A stretch of DNA of 64,000 bases from an uncultured Pseudomonadota bacterium (GTDB lineage: Bacteria > Pseudomonadota > Gammaproteobacteria > Burkholderiales > SG8-39), in contig CAIXPL010000016.1 of assembly GCA_903921325.1 (NCBI GenBank), positions 372,001 through 436,000 of the forward strand. Direction: 5' to 3'. Below the pieces are notes generated by a model, which saw only the letters and a list, made by a program, of their open reading frames with translations, was not told the DNA's origin and did no database searches. Below, one piece after another: positions 35,015 to 43,188 of the stretch. The translations under genes were made by a program, and so were the position numbers. Within the stretch, counting starts at the first letter, position 1. Each line of letters starts with the position of its first letter.

Positions 35015-35443
35015 ATGTTTCTCAATATCGGCCTGTCTGTCTTCTGGACCTGGTGGTGGGGTACGGCGTTCACTACGCCCGAACATGTGGCGACGCAATC
35101 GCCGTTGGATTGGCTCAACCTGGGCCTGTATGCGCTGATCGGAGTAGCGACTCCAATCCTGTCATGCGCCTACTATCGGACGCGTGAGCCGCATCACGCG
35201 CCCTGGCCCAGGCCGTCGCTTGCAAAGCGCTTGCGCACGATGGTGCGTGGTCCGCATCCCGGTTGGGTTTTTGTCCTCGCCTGGGCCTGCCTGCTGGCCG
35301 GGGCCGGTTGTGTTGGAGTCGCCCACTACCGCGAGGTGCCGGTGAGCGGATTTCACGCCTTGTATCTGGTGACGGGTGCCGCGATGATGCTGGGTAGCTT
35401 CATCGCACTGCGGGTCTTCGCGGTGGAGTTCGAGCCGCGCTGA
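35015..35443 (+). CDS. Small integral membrane protein, unknown function
   Basis: A 142-aa protein with about four hydrophobic helices: FLNIGLSVFWTWWW at the start, LGLYALIGVATPILSCAYY, then a basic loop (PSLAKRLRTMVRGPHPG), WVFVLAWACLLAGAGCVGV and ALYLVTGAAMMLGSFIALRVF. I do not recognise a family. It starts 45 bases after the LivK-type gene and 37 bases before the rhomboid gene, so it may be expressed with the rhomboid. The ribosome site is weak. Confidence 0.6.
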   Translation: MFLNIGLSVFWTWWWGTAFTTPEHVATQSPLDWLNLGLYALIGVATPILSCAYYRTREPHHAPWPRPSLAKRLRTMVRGPHPGWVFVLAWACLLAGAGCVGVAHYREVPVSGFHALYLVTGAAMMLGSFIALRVFAVEFEPR

Positions 35444-35480
35444 GGCGCCGCGCGGGACCTGGAGCGAGTCGTTTGCCGCC

Positions 35481-36956
35481 ATGCTGATTGTATTTCCGCT
35501 CAACGACAAACCCGATTGGCGCCATCCGCCGTGGATCACGCTGCTGCTGATCCTGATCAACGCGATCATATTCTTCGGTCCGCAGCGTCGCGAGGCGGCC
35601 GCCGAGGAGCGTGCCGCCACCTACTATCTGCATAGCGAGTTGCCGCGCATCGAATATCCGCGCTATCTCGCCGAGCTGCGCGAAAGAGGCACTCCCGAGG
35701 CAAGTCGTCAGGCGCAGTTCGCGCAGCAGGCACTCGATCGGCATAACCCTGGTCTGGTGCTGCAAATGATCGAATCGGATCGGGCCTTTCTGGCACGGCT
35801 CGATGCCGATGAGGTCATCTCTGCGAGTGATCCGGTCCACTATCGATGGCGCGATCTGCGCGAACGCTTCCAGGTCATGCGCGGACCCTCGTTCACCCGG
35901 CATTGGGGCCTTGACCCATCGCTATGGCGTCCGCTCAATTTGTTCACGGCGACCTTTTTGCATGGCGGGTTTGCGCATTGGTTCGGCAACATGCTGTTCC
36001 TGTTCGTGTTCGGCTACACCGTCGAGCGAACGCTGGGGCCGCTGCGGTATCTGATGTTCTACCTCCTGAGTGGATTGGGCGGATCGATACTGGATCAGGC
36101 CGCCCGCTACGGATCCGATTCAATCGGCGTTGGTGCGTCGGGCGCAATTGCCGGTTTGATGGCGATGTATGTGGTGCTCTATGGCGTTCGACGGATCAAG
36201 TTCTTCTTTCAAATCCTGTTCTATTTCGATTATGTGACTGCACCGGCGATCATCCTGCTGCCGGCATGGATCATTGATCAGTTGCTGCAGCAGTGGTTTG
36301 GCAGTTCCGGCATCGCCTACATGGCGCATCTGGGAGGTCTGCTGACCGGGGCCGGGCTGATGACCTGGTTCGTGCGTCGTCATGCGCAGGCGCGCGAGGC
36401 AGTGGTTGATCGCGTACCTGTCGCAAGCGCGGAGGACAAGCACAAGGACGCTTATCAGCTCGTCGTGGCGATGCGCCTTGACGAAGCCCGTCTTGCCTAC
36501 GCCCGGCTCGCAAGTGACATGCCGAGCGATCGTACGCTGGTCGAGCAATTCTTCAATGTCGCGCGCCTGGCACCTGACAGCGAGGAGTTTCACCAGTCGG
36601 CGCGGCTGGTATTTCGTTACAAGGCTGCCGACGCTCAAACCGGACAGTGGATACACGATAGTTTTCGCACCTATTTGGAGACTGCTCGTCCGGCGATCCG
36701 AATGGCGACGAGTGATCTCGCGCCACTCATCCTGCGCTTCGCACGCGAGGGGTATGCGCTTGATGCGGCGATTTTGGTTCAGATGCTATTCGGTCGCACG
36801 CCACAAGATCCGCGGCTGCCGCTGCTGATGCTCACCTGCATCGAGGCGCTCAAAAGAGTCGGCGAAGCAGCACGTGCCGAGCGCATGTCCGTTGAGCTGT
36901 GCCGGCAGTACCCGGACTCCGATGCCGCATTGGCGATTTCGTCGCCACCGACCTGA
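35481..36956 (+). CDS. Rhomboid protease (2) with C-terminal helical extension
   Basis: 491 aa. After a first helix there is a 110-residue soluble insert (about 33-140). The rhomboid core follows: HGGFAHWFGNMLFLFVFGYTV, Ser220 in GVGASGA and His283 in AHLGG. Residues about 320-491 are a cytoplasmic alpha-helical, TPR-like tail (AYQLVVAMRLDEARLAYARLA; VEQFFNVARLAPDSEEF). Rhomboids with such tails occur in gammaproteobacteria and betaproteobacteria. The stop lies four bases from the stop of a convergent membrane protein with a similar helical tail, so the two may work together. The other rhomboid in the window (27816) lacks both the insert and the tail. Confidence 0.9.
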   Translation: MLIVFPLNDKPDWRHPPWITLLLILINAIIFFGPQRREAAAEERAATYYLHSELPRIEYPRYLAELRERGTPEASRQAQFAQQALDRHNPGLVLQMIESDRAFLARLDADEVISASDPVHYRWRDLRERFQVMRGPSFTRHWGLDPSLWRPLNLFTATFLHGGFAHWFGNMLFLFVFGYTVERTLGPLRYLMFYLLSGLGGSILDQAARYGSDSIGVGASGAIAGLMAMYVVLYGVRRIKFFFQILFYFDYVTAPAIILLPAWIIDQLLQQWFGSSGIAYMAHLGGLLTGAGLMTWFVRRHAQAREAVVDRVPVASAEDKHKDAYQLVVAMRLDEARLAYARLASDMPSDRTLVEQFFNVARLAPDSEEFHQSARLVFRYKAADAQTGQWIHDSFRTYLETARPAIRMATSDLAPLILRFAREGYALDAAILVQMLFGRTPQDPRLPLLMLTCIEALKRVGEAARAERMSVELCRQYPDSDAALAISSPPT

Positions 36957-36960
36957 TCGG

Positions 36961-38319
36961 TCAGTCAGTCTGTCCCGGGCGCATTGCAATCCCAGTCATC
37001 GTGTCAACGATTTTCAGATATTCACGTGCGGCGCTGGTCACCGGCTCGTTCGGAAATCGTTCAATCAGGGTATGCAGAAGGTCGCGTGCAGCCTCGTCCT
37101 CTTTCAGGTCGTCGCTCAGGATGCGCGCCGACAGGAGGAGCGCTTCGGGTATCAGGTTGCCCATCGCATCCAGGGGTTCGACGTCGCGCAGCACTTCAAG
37201 CGCCATGGTGAACTGCCGTGCCTTGCGTGCGGCAATCGCCAGATCGCGACAGTCTGCTGCGCTCTCCAGGGCGAATCGGGCATCGATCGTGCGCGCGCGC
37301 TGATACACCTCCAACGCCTTGTCACCACGCCCCTTGCGCAGTGCCAGGCCGATCAGACGCCGCGCGTGGGCCAGAGTGTCGAGCGGTTTGTCATCGAATT
37401 GCAGCAACTTGAAATAACGCTCTTGCGAGGGAAGATCATCGCGCAGGGTGCGCTGTACGTCGCGCGCGATGCGTAACGCGCCCGGCAGGTCGCCGGCGGT
37501 AATCCGCTCGGCAATTTCCTCGGCGCTGCGATCGGCAGGATGCTGGGCGGGGCCGGCACCGCGCTGACTGGCGATCGTGTGGCCGAGCATGTGATGGTAT
37601 TGATAGAGGCAATACCCCATCATGTTGAACATCACGATGGCAAACCAGGTGCCGACAAATCCGGCCGCTGGCACCAACCACCCGTGACCCCCGCCCTGGA
37701 ACATTCGAACCACGGTTTGCAGAATGATGGGGCCGCTGCTATTGAGCAGAAACAGAAACGTACACAGGGCATAGTAGGGGCGGCCAATACTTGCCTGTAT
37801 CCCGATCCAGGATAGCGGGCTCACGGTCTGCACAAAGCTGTTGCTCATCGACAGATTCATGACGATCGCCGGCAGGCAGAAGGCCACCAGGGCGTTGACC
37901 ACAAATTGGAACACTGGCAGCAGGCGGACCGGCAGAAAGGGCGGCTGCTGGCCAAACAAAGCGAAGGCAAGCAGTCCGGTCACTGCGCCCCAGATCAACA
38001 AGACCGCAAATAGCTTGTAGGGGAGATTGGCTCGCTCCGGACTGTGAATGGGCAGATGCTCGCTGGGCGTAAGAAAGCCGCGTGAGGTCTGTTCCATGAT
38101 GCGAAACACATACCGCAACACCAGAATGAGGGTGACCAGACCCGCGGCGGCGGCAACCCAGGGCTCGTCGATCAAGGTGATCAGGTACGCGCACCCCGCG
38201 ACCAGCAGGCAGGCCAGCAGCGGACCCGGATGCAGCGGATAGCTGAAAAAGCTCGGAATTCGCGACCAGAACGGCGCGATCTCCGGGGCATGCATTGTCT
38301 TCGACGCGGCTTGTGCCAT
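36961..38319 (-). CDS. Membrane protein with TPR-like C-terminal domain
   Basis: 452 aa from the ATG ending at 38319 (MAQAASKTM), chosen because AAGGG precedes it; the frame continues to 38373. The first 270 residues hold about six helices (for example PLLACLLVAGCAYLITLI, LFAVLLIWGAVTGLLAF, GFVGTWFAIVMFNMMGYCLY), a DUF4013-like arrangement. The last 180 are soluble with helical repeats (LARRLIGLALRKGRGDKALEVYQRA type). The function is unknown. It converges on the rhomboid gene with a four-base gap, and both proteins share the membrane-plus-helical-repeat plan. Confidence 0.75.
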   Translation of the reverse strand: MAQAASKTMHAPEIAPFWSRIPSFFSYPLHPGPLLACLLVAGCAYLITLIDEPWVAAAAGLVTLILVLRYVFRIMEQTSRGFLTPSEHLPIHSPERANLPYKLFAVLLIWGAVTGLLAFALFGQQPPFLPVRLLPVFQFVVNALVAFCLPAIVMNLSMSNSFVQTVSPLSWIGIQASIGRPYYALCTFLFLLNSSGPIILQTVVRMFQGGGHGWLVPAAGFVGTWFAIVMFNMMGYCLYQYHHMLGHTIASQRGAGPAQHPADRSAEEIAERITAGDLPGALRIARDVQRTLRDDLPSQERYFKLLQFDDKPLDTLAHARRLIGLALRKGRGDKALEVYQRARTIDARFALESAADCRDLAIAARKARQFTMALEVLRDVEPLDAMGNLIPEALLLSARILSDDLKEDEAARDLLHTLIERFPNEPVTSAAREYLKIVDTMTGIAMRPGQTD

Positions 38320-38521
38320 TACAAAGCCCTTTGGGGCAGGTGCAGGTGTATCGGCGCGCCTGCGGCAACGCACTGTGACGGGCGATTCCTATTGCTCATG
38401 ATGCCAATGCAACGCAGACCGCGCCCGATGTTAGCCCGGAATTATTTGCTTGCGTACAGCAATGATTCGCAGGTACGTGTAAGGTTGGTCAAATTGCGTC
38501 CTTTCACCCGGACTAACGTCT

Positions 38522-39997
38522 ATGCGCCTGCGGTGTCTTCTAGTAACTCTGATCGGTACCTTGAGTCTTGCCACCGGTGCGGTGCACGCGCAAAGCGCAG
38601 GCGGTGGCGGTGCCCTGGCACCGCGCGCACCGGGAGCAGGGGCTTCGCCTGCGCTCGACACCGAGGCTCCACGTGCGAACGACGCGCTCGCCCTTGCGAT
38701 CTATCGTGAGCTCGTCGAGATCAACACGATCACGGCGACCGGCGATACGGCACAGGCGGCCGAGGCCATGGCCCGGCGGCTGCGCGACGCAGGCTTTGCA
38801 GCGTCCGATGTGCAGGTATTCAAACCCGCGCCGCGCAAGGGCAACCTGGTGGCCCGTCTGCGTGGCAGCGGTGCGCGCCGGCCGCTGCTGCTGCTTGCGC
38901 ATATCGACGTGGTTGAGGCTCGTGGCGAGCAATGGCAGACCGATCCGTTTCGCCTGACTGAAAAGGATGGCTATTTTCATGGCCGCGGAACAAGCGACGA
39001 CAAGTTCATGGCCGCGGCCTTTGTCGCCAACCTGATTCGTTACCGGCAGGAGGGCTATCAACCGCAGCGCGACATCGTTTTGGTACTGGAAACCGACGAG
39101 GAAATCCTCGATGCCGATGCCATGGGTATTCAGTGGCTGATTGCGCATCAGCGCGATCTGATCGATGCTGAATTTGCCCTCAACGAGGGCGGTTCGGTGG
39201 TGCTGAAGGACGGTCGGCCACGATGGAACACGTTGCAGACGAGCGAAAAAGTGTCGGTGTTCTTCAAGCTGGAGGTGCACGACGCGGGTGGTCATAGCGC
39301 GGTGCCCACGCGCAGCAACGCGATCTATCGACTGGCTGCGGGGCTGGAGCGGCTGGCAACGTTTGAATTTCCGCTGCAATTGACCGACACCACCCGCGCC
39401 TGGCTCGACCAGATGGCCCGCATTGAAACCGAACCCACGCGCAGTGACATGCGCGCCGTGCTGCAGCCGAGCCCGGATGCGCAGGCGCTGCGCCGTCTGT
39501 CCGCCTCTCCATCGCTCAATGCACAACTGCGCACGACGTGCGTCGCGACGCTGATCGAAGGCGGGCAGGCCACCAATGCGCTGCCGCAGCGGGCGGCAGC
39601 CACTGTCAATTGCCGCTTGATGCCGGGGACAACGGTTGAGTCGGTGCGCGAGACCCTCGCTGTCGTGCTGGCCGAGCCTGCGATCGTCATCAGTCCGATC
39701 GGAGTGAGCACAGTGAGCGACCCCTCGCCGTTGCGGGCCGATTTGATGGCTGCGATTGAATCGGTGTCGGCTGAATTCTGGCCGGGCGCGCCGATCCTGC
39801 CGACGATGTCGGCCGGCGCGACCGACGGCACTTTTTTGCGTAACGCCGGCATACCAACGTATGGCCATTCGGGTATGGCCATGGAGCAGGGCGAGTCGCG
39901 CGCCCACGGGCTCGATGAACGCGTCCCGGTGGGTTCCTTCTATAAGGGCGTGGAATACCTCTACCGCCTGGTGCGCCGGCTCGCCGGGCCGACTTAG
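38522..39997 (+). CDS. M20-family metallopeptidase (exported)
   Basis: 491 aa, with a signal peptide (LLVTLIGTLSLATGAVHAQ) and a Gly/Ala-rich spacer. Then come the M20/M25/M40 di-zinc motifs: LLAHIDVV (His127, Asp129), FHGRGTSDDK (Asp159/160), ETDEEI (Glu193, Glu194) and SAGATDGTFLRNAGIP near the C-terminus. The family includes carboxypeptidases, aminoacylases and dipeptidases. A periplasmic location is predicted. The dimerisation insert (about residues 230-390) is present. The gene is divergent from the membrane-TPR gene, about 200 bases apart. Confidence 0.9.
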   Translation: MRLRCLLVTLIGTLSLATGAVHAQSAGGGGALAPRAPGAGASPALDTEAPRANDALALAIYRELVEINTITATGDTAQAAEAMARRLRDAGFAASDVQVFKPAPRKGNLVARLRGSGARRPLLLLAHIDVVEARGEQWQTDPFRLTEKDGYFHGRGTSDDKFMAAAFVANLIRYRQEGYQPQRDIVLVLETDEEILDADAMGIQWLIAHQRDLIDAEFALNEGGSVVLKDGRPRWNTLQTSEKVSVFFKLEVHDAGGHSAVPTRSNAIYRLAAGLERLATFEFPLQLTDTTRAWLDQMARIETEPTRSDMRAVLQPSPDAQALRRLSASPSLNAQLRTTCVATLIEGGQATNALPQRAAATVNCRLMPGTTVESVRETLAVVLAEPAIVISPIGVSTVSDPSPLRADLMAAIESVSAEFWPGAPILPTMSAGATDGTFLRNAGIPTYGHSGMAMEQGESRAHGLDERVPVGSFYKGVEYLYRLVRRLAGPT

Positions 39998-40103
39998 AAA
40001 CCAGGCGCGCTCCGCCGCGCAGGTTGGTCGCGCATCGGGTGGATAAGCGCTACGACCGCGAGCCGCCGATGGGGCGCACCGTCGTCCCCTGCCGCGAGTC
40101 GAT

Positions 40104-40913
40104 CTAGTCGAGCACTTCAGGTTGCTCGGCGAGAAATTTCTCGACCAGCGGTTGCAGGCTGTACCAACCGGCTTCGTGCGACCCCACCTGTTTTGCGGTC
40201 ATGGTGGCGGTTGCGTGATCGATTTCGATCGGTGTGCCAGCGGCCTGCGCAAGCAGCACCTGTTCGCACGAGCGCTCCAGACGCAAGAACCAATTGACCG
40301 CTGCATCGACGCTGTGTCCGACGGTGAACACACCGTGATTGCGGCAGATGACCGCCTTGTGCGGCCCCAGGGCGGTACTGATCAGTTCGCCCTCTGACAT
40401 ATCAGCGGCGACGCCGCGATAGCCCTGAAACACACCATGGTCGCCATAGAACACACAGCCTTCCTGGGTGATGGGCGGCAGCGCTATGCCGAGTGACGCA
40501 AATGCGGTGCTGTAACGGGCGTGTGCGTGCGCTGCGGCGACCACATCGGGGCGCGCCCGATGAATGGCAGCGTGGATACCGTAGGCGGCCGCGTTAATGG
40601 GCTTGGTGCCATGCACCAGGCGCCCCTGGTGATCGACCATCACCAGATCGGACACCCGCATTCGGCTGAAATGCAGGCCGACCGGATTCACCCAGAAGTG
40701 GTCGGGAAGGATCGGATCACGGCATGAAATATGCCCGGCGATGCCCATGTCAAAGCCGAACATCGAGAAAATCCGGAAGCCGATCGCCAGGCGCTGCTTG
40801 CGCTGCAGGCGCTCTACTTCCAGGGAGGTGACCGCAGGCGCCTTGGGCCAATCCAATCCACCTTCCTTGAAGGTCATGGCAAGGCCGTTGGGCCGCTCCA
40901 GAGTCTGTTCCAT
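40104..40913 (-). CDS. Class II aldolase/adducin-family protein
   Basis: 269 aa starting at the ATG ending at 40913, with AGGAGA upstream. It is a zinc-dependent fuculose-1-phosphate-aldolase-fold protein: GFDMGIAGHISCRDP, the metal motif AAAHAHARYSTAFAS with two His, and RNHGVFTVGHSVDAAV with a further His. The family covers aldolases, epimerases and decarboxylases acting on hydroxy-acids. No phosphate-binding motif is apparent, so a non-phosphorylated substrate is likely. It is divergent from an amidase gene across a dyad-containing gap. Confidence 0.9.
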   Translation of the reverse strand: MEQTLERPNGLAMTFKEGGLDWPKAPAVTSLEVERLQRKQRLAIGFRIFSMFGFDMGIAGHISCRDPILPDHFWVNPVGLHFSRMRVSDLVMVDHQGRLVHGTKPINAAAYGIHAAIHRARPDVVAAAHAHARYSTAFASLGIALPPITQEGCVFYGDHGVFQGYRGVAADMSEGELISTALGPHKAVICRNHGVFTVGHSVDAAVNWFLRLERSCEQVLLAQAAGTPIEIDHATATMTAKQVGSHEAGWYSLQPLVEKFLAEQPEVLD

Positions 40914-40964
40914 ACGAATTGTCTCCTGCCTCTAGGGGGTGAGCTATGAATCCTGCGATGATAC

Positions 40965-41010
40965 GCCGATGGTCCGAAATTGCCCCATCGGCGCTTGCCC
41001 CACCGATGGG
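40965..41010. promoter_or_regulatory. Inverted repeat with third half-site in divergent aldolase-amidase gap
   Basis: Perfect 8-bp arms GCCGATGG (40965-40972) and CCATCGGC (40985-40992) with a 12-base spacer, and a third half-site CCGATGGG at 41003-41010. The array lies in the 124-base gap between the divergent aldolase (starts 40913) and amidase (starts 41037). This is the layout of an operator for a dimeric regulator controlling both. The regulator is not encoded nearby. Confidence 0.5.
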
Positions 41011-41036
41011 TACCTTCACCTTTCAGAGAGCCTATC

Positions 41037-42374
41037 GTGAGCACTTCTCAATTGCGGCCTTTCCACACGGTTTTGAGTGCGTTTTCTGCCGGAAGCGACA
41101 CCCCGCGCGCCTACCTTGAGCGTTGCATCGAGCGCATCGAATCGCTCGAAGGTGCAGTGGGTGCCTTTGTTCATCGCAGCTATGCCGAGGCACGCGCCGC
41201 AGCCGATCAATCGACCGGGCGCTGGGCGTCTGGCAAGCCTTTGTCACGCATCGATGGCATGCCGGTCGGGGTGAAGGACATCATCGAAACCGTTGACGCG
41301 CCAACCCAGCATGGTTCACCCATCTACACGGGCGCACACTCCGGTCGCGATGCGGCCAGCGTATGGGCCATGCGGCGTGCCGGTGCGGTCATCGTGGGTA
41401 AAACCGTGACCACCGAGTTTGCTGCCACCGAGCCGCGCGGCACTCGCAATCCGCATGATCTGGAGCGCACACCCGGCGGGTCGAGCAGTGGTTCGGCGGC
41501 GGCCGTTGGTGCCGGCATGTTGCCCCTTGCACTGGGCACCCAGGTCATCGGATCGATCTTGCGTCCGTCGAGCTTTTGCGGCTGCGTCGGCTTCAAGCCC
41601 ACGATGGGGGCGATCAACCGGGGTGGCAGTCACGATGGGTTGAGCCAGAGCGCACACGGCGTACTCGCGGCGAGCATTGAGGACGCCTGGATCAGCCTGC
41701 GCGAGATTGCCGATCGCGTGGGCGGCGACCCTGGCTATGCCGGACTGTTCGGCCCTGCTGAGGTGCCGTTTGCAGCATTGCCAACTCGCTTGATTGTGCT
41801 CGATACGCCCGGATGGCGCGTGGCCACCGAGCAGGCCAAAGCGCAGCGCGAAGGGGCCCTTGCACGCCTGGCGCGCGCCGGTGTCGCGCTGCGCTCACGA
41901 CAGAACGATCCGGTGATCGAAGCGCTCGAAGCTGCACTTGAGCGGGCCAATCCGGTATCGCGTGCCATCAATGGCTGGGAGTCTGTGTGGCCCATGGGAA
42001 GTTATGCTGACAAGGATGCTGCAAAGCTCAGCCAATCGATGCAAGGGCGTCTTGCCGAGTCATTGCAAATGACACTGGATGATTACCGGACATTATTGGC
42101 AGAGCGGTTGAACGCACGTGCCCTGTATGCGCGGCTGATGTCAGATCACGACGGTTGCCTTACCCTTTCAGCCCCGGGCGCTGCGCCAAAAGGCCTCGGG
42201 TCAACGGGCAACCCGGCGTTCAACGTTCCCGCCTCGTACCTGGGAACACCGGCGATCACCCTTCCGGTGCTGCAGGACGAATCGTTGCCATTGGGACTGC
42301 AATTGATTGGTGCCGCGGATCAGGATGCCCGAGTGTTCGCGAACGCGCGGGCGATCAGTGCACTGTTTGATTGA
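41037..42374 (+). CDS. Amidase-signature family protein
   Basis: 445 aa from GTG 41037 (VSTSQLRPFH); an AGAGAG lies upstream. The Ser-cisSer-Lys triad is visible: Lys in MPVGVKDIIETV, cis-Ser in PGGSSSGSAAAV and the nucleophile Ser in GTQVIGSILRPSSFCG, where the usual GTDTGGS reads GTQVIGS. The segment CGCVGFKPT follows. Such enzymes hydrolyse amides, carbamates or ureas. Substrate unknown. It shares a divergent gap with the class II aldolase gene. Confidence 0.9.
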   Translation: MSTSQLRPFHTVLSAFSAGSDTPRAYLERCIERIESLEGAVGAFVHRSYAEARAAADQSTGRWASGKPLSRIDGMPVGVKDIIETVDAPTQHGSPIYTGAHSGRDAASVWAMRRAGAVIVGKTVTTEFAATEPRGTRNPHDLERTPGGSSSGSAAAVGAGMLPLALGTQVIGSILRPSSFCGCVGFKPTMGAINRGGSHDGLSQSAHGVLAASIEDAWISLREIADRVGGDPGYAGLFGPAEVPFAALPTRLIVLDTPGWRVATEQAKAQREGALARLARAGVALRSRQNDPVIEALEAALERANPVSRAINGWESVWPMGSYADKDAAKLSQSMQGRLAESLQMTLDDYRTLLAERLNARALYARLMSDHDGCLTLSAPGAAPKGLGSTGNPAFNVPASYLGTPAITLPVLQDESLPLGLQLIGAADQDARVFANARAISALFD

Positions 42375-42472
42375 CGAGGCAGCGAATGGTGGCCTGCCGT
42401 CTGACAAGTGGAATGTGATCGAAAGGCCCGAGGACGCATGAGCGCGCAAAGCCGGGGCTGAGCGGTTGGCGC

Positions 42473-42500
42473 GTGACATTGCACTGAGAGGCTGTAGAAT
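42473..42500 (+). promoter_or_regulatory. Sigma70-like promoter before SET gene
   Basis: GTGACA at 42473-42478 and TAGAAT at 42495-42500 are separated by 16 bases; each matches the sigma70 consensus at 5 of 6 positions. A transcript would start near 42507, about 33 bases before the proposed ATG at 42540. Confidence 0.5.
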
Positions 42501-42539
42501 CGCGCCCTTTTGCGCCTGAGTGCGCGGGAGCACAGCACC

Positions 42540-43046
42540 ATGGCATCGCAATCGGACAGGCGCGCAACGGCAAGCAAAACGCCGCGTGCTGCAAGGCCCA
42601 TCCGCGGCACTCGGATTGAGTTGCGTCAGTCACCGATTCATGGTCGCGGCGTGTTCGCATTGCAACGTCTGGCTACTGGATCGCGCCTGATTGAGTACAA
42701 GGGTGAGCGCATCACCCATCGTGAGGCGGATCGGCGCCACGGGCGCGATACGGTTGATGAAGGTCCGGATCACACGTTTCTGATGACACTGGATCGGCGC
42801 TATGTGATCGATGCCACCGCCAGCCGCGGTTGGGCCAAGTGGATCAACCATTCCTGTGAACCCAATGTCGAGGCGTTGATCGTCGGTAGCCGGATTTACA
42901 TTTTCGCCCTGCGCGATATTCGCCGTGGCGAGGAGCTGTTTCTCGACTACGGGCTCAATGTCGATGCTGACGATGATCCGGCGCGCTACCGTTGCCGCTG
43001 CCAAACGTCCAGTTGTCGGGGCACCCTGCTGGGTGCGACCACCTAA
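42540..43046 (+). CDS. SET-domain protein (protein-lysine methyltransferase fold)
   Basis: 168 aa from ATG 42540 (MASQSDRRATA), nine bases after CGGGAG. It is a bacterial SET-domain protein: SPIHGRGVFALQRLATGSRLIEYKGE at the start of the domain, NHSCEPN (103-109), EELFLDYG (131-138) and a post-SET-like Cys cluster (RCRCQTSSCRG). All SAM- and substrate-tunnel motifs expected of an active methyltransferase are present. A basic N-terminus (SKTPRAARPIRGTRIE) could touch nucleic acid or ribosomes. Such genes are sporadic in proteobacteria; the target protein is unknown. Confidence 0.88.
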   Translation: MASQSDRRATASKTPRAARPIRGTRIELRQSPIHGRGVFALQRLATGSRLIEYKGERITHREADRRHGRDTVDEGPDHTFLMTLDRRYVIDATASRGWAKWINHSCEPNVEALIVGSRIYIFALRDIRRGEELFLDYGLNVDADDDPARYRCRCQTSSCRGTLLGATT

Positions 43047-43188
43047 GGCTCAAGTGCAGGTGACGCCGCTATCCAGGTAATGATTGCAGGTTGCGCTCAC
43101 ATCGAACCTTTGATGGGGCACAGTCCCGGTGCATGTGGATGGGCGGGACGCAACCCTGCTGCTCGGGTGGTCATCTCACGCACCTGCT

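Noticed and set aside
38540-39907. Long open frame on the minus strand (455 codons) opposite the M20 peptidase gene
   Set aside because: Its product is His/Arg-rich with no domain pattern, and the plus-strand frame has all M20 metal motifs; long antisense frames are common in high-GC DNA.
43086-43159. Inverted repeat GCAGGTTGCG/CGCAACCCTGC between SET and selO genes
   Set aside because: The arms are 53 bases apart with a bulge, too weak to call a terminator or operator.
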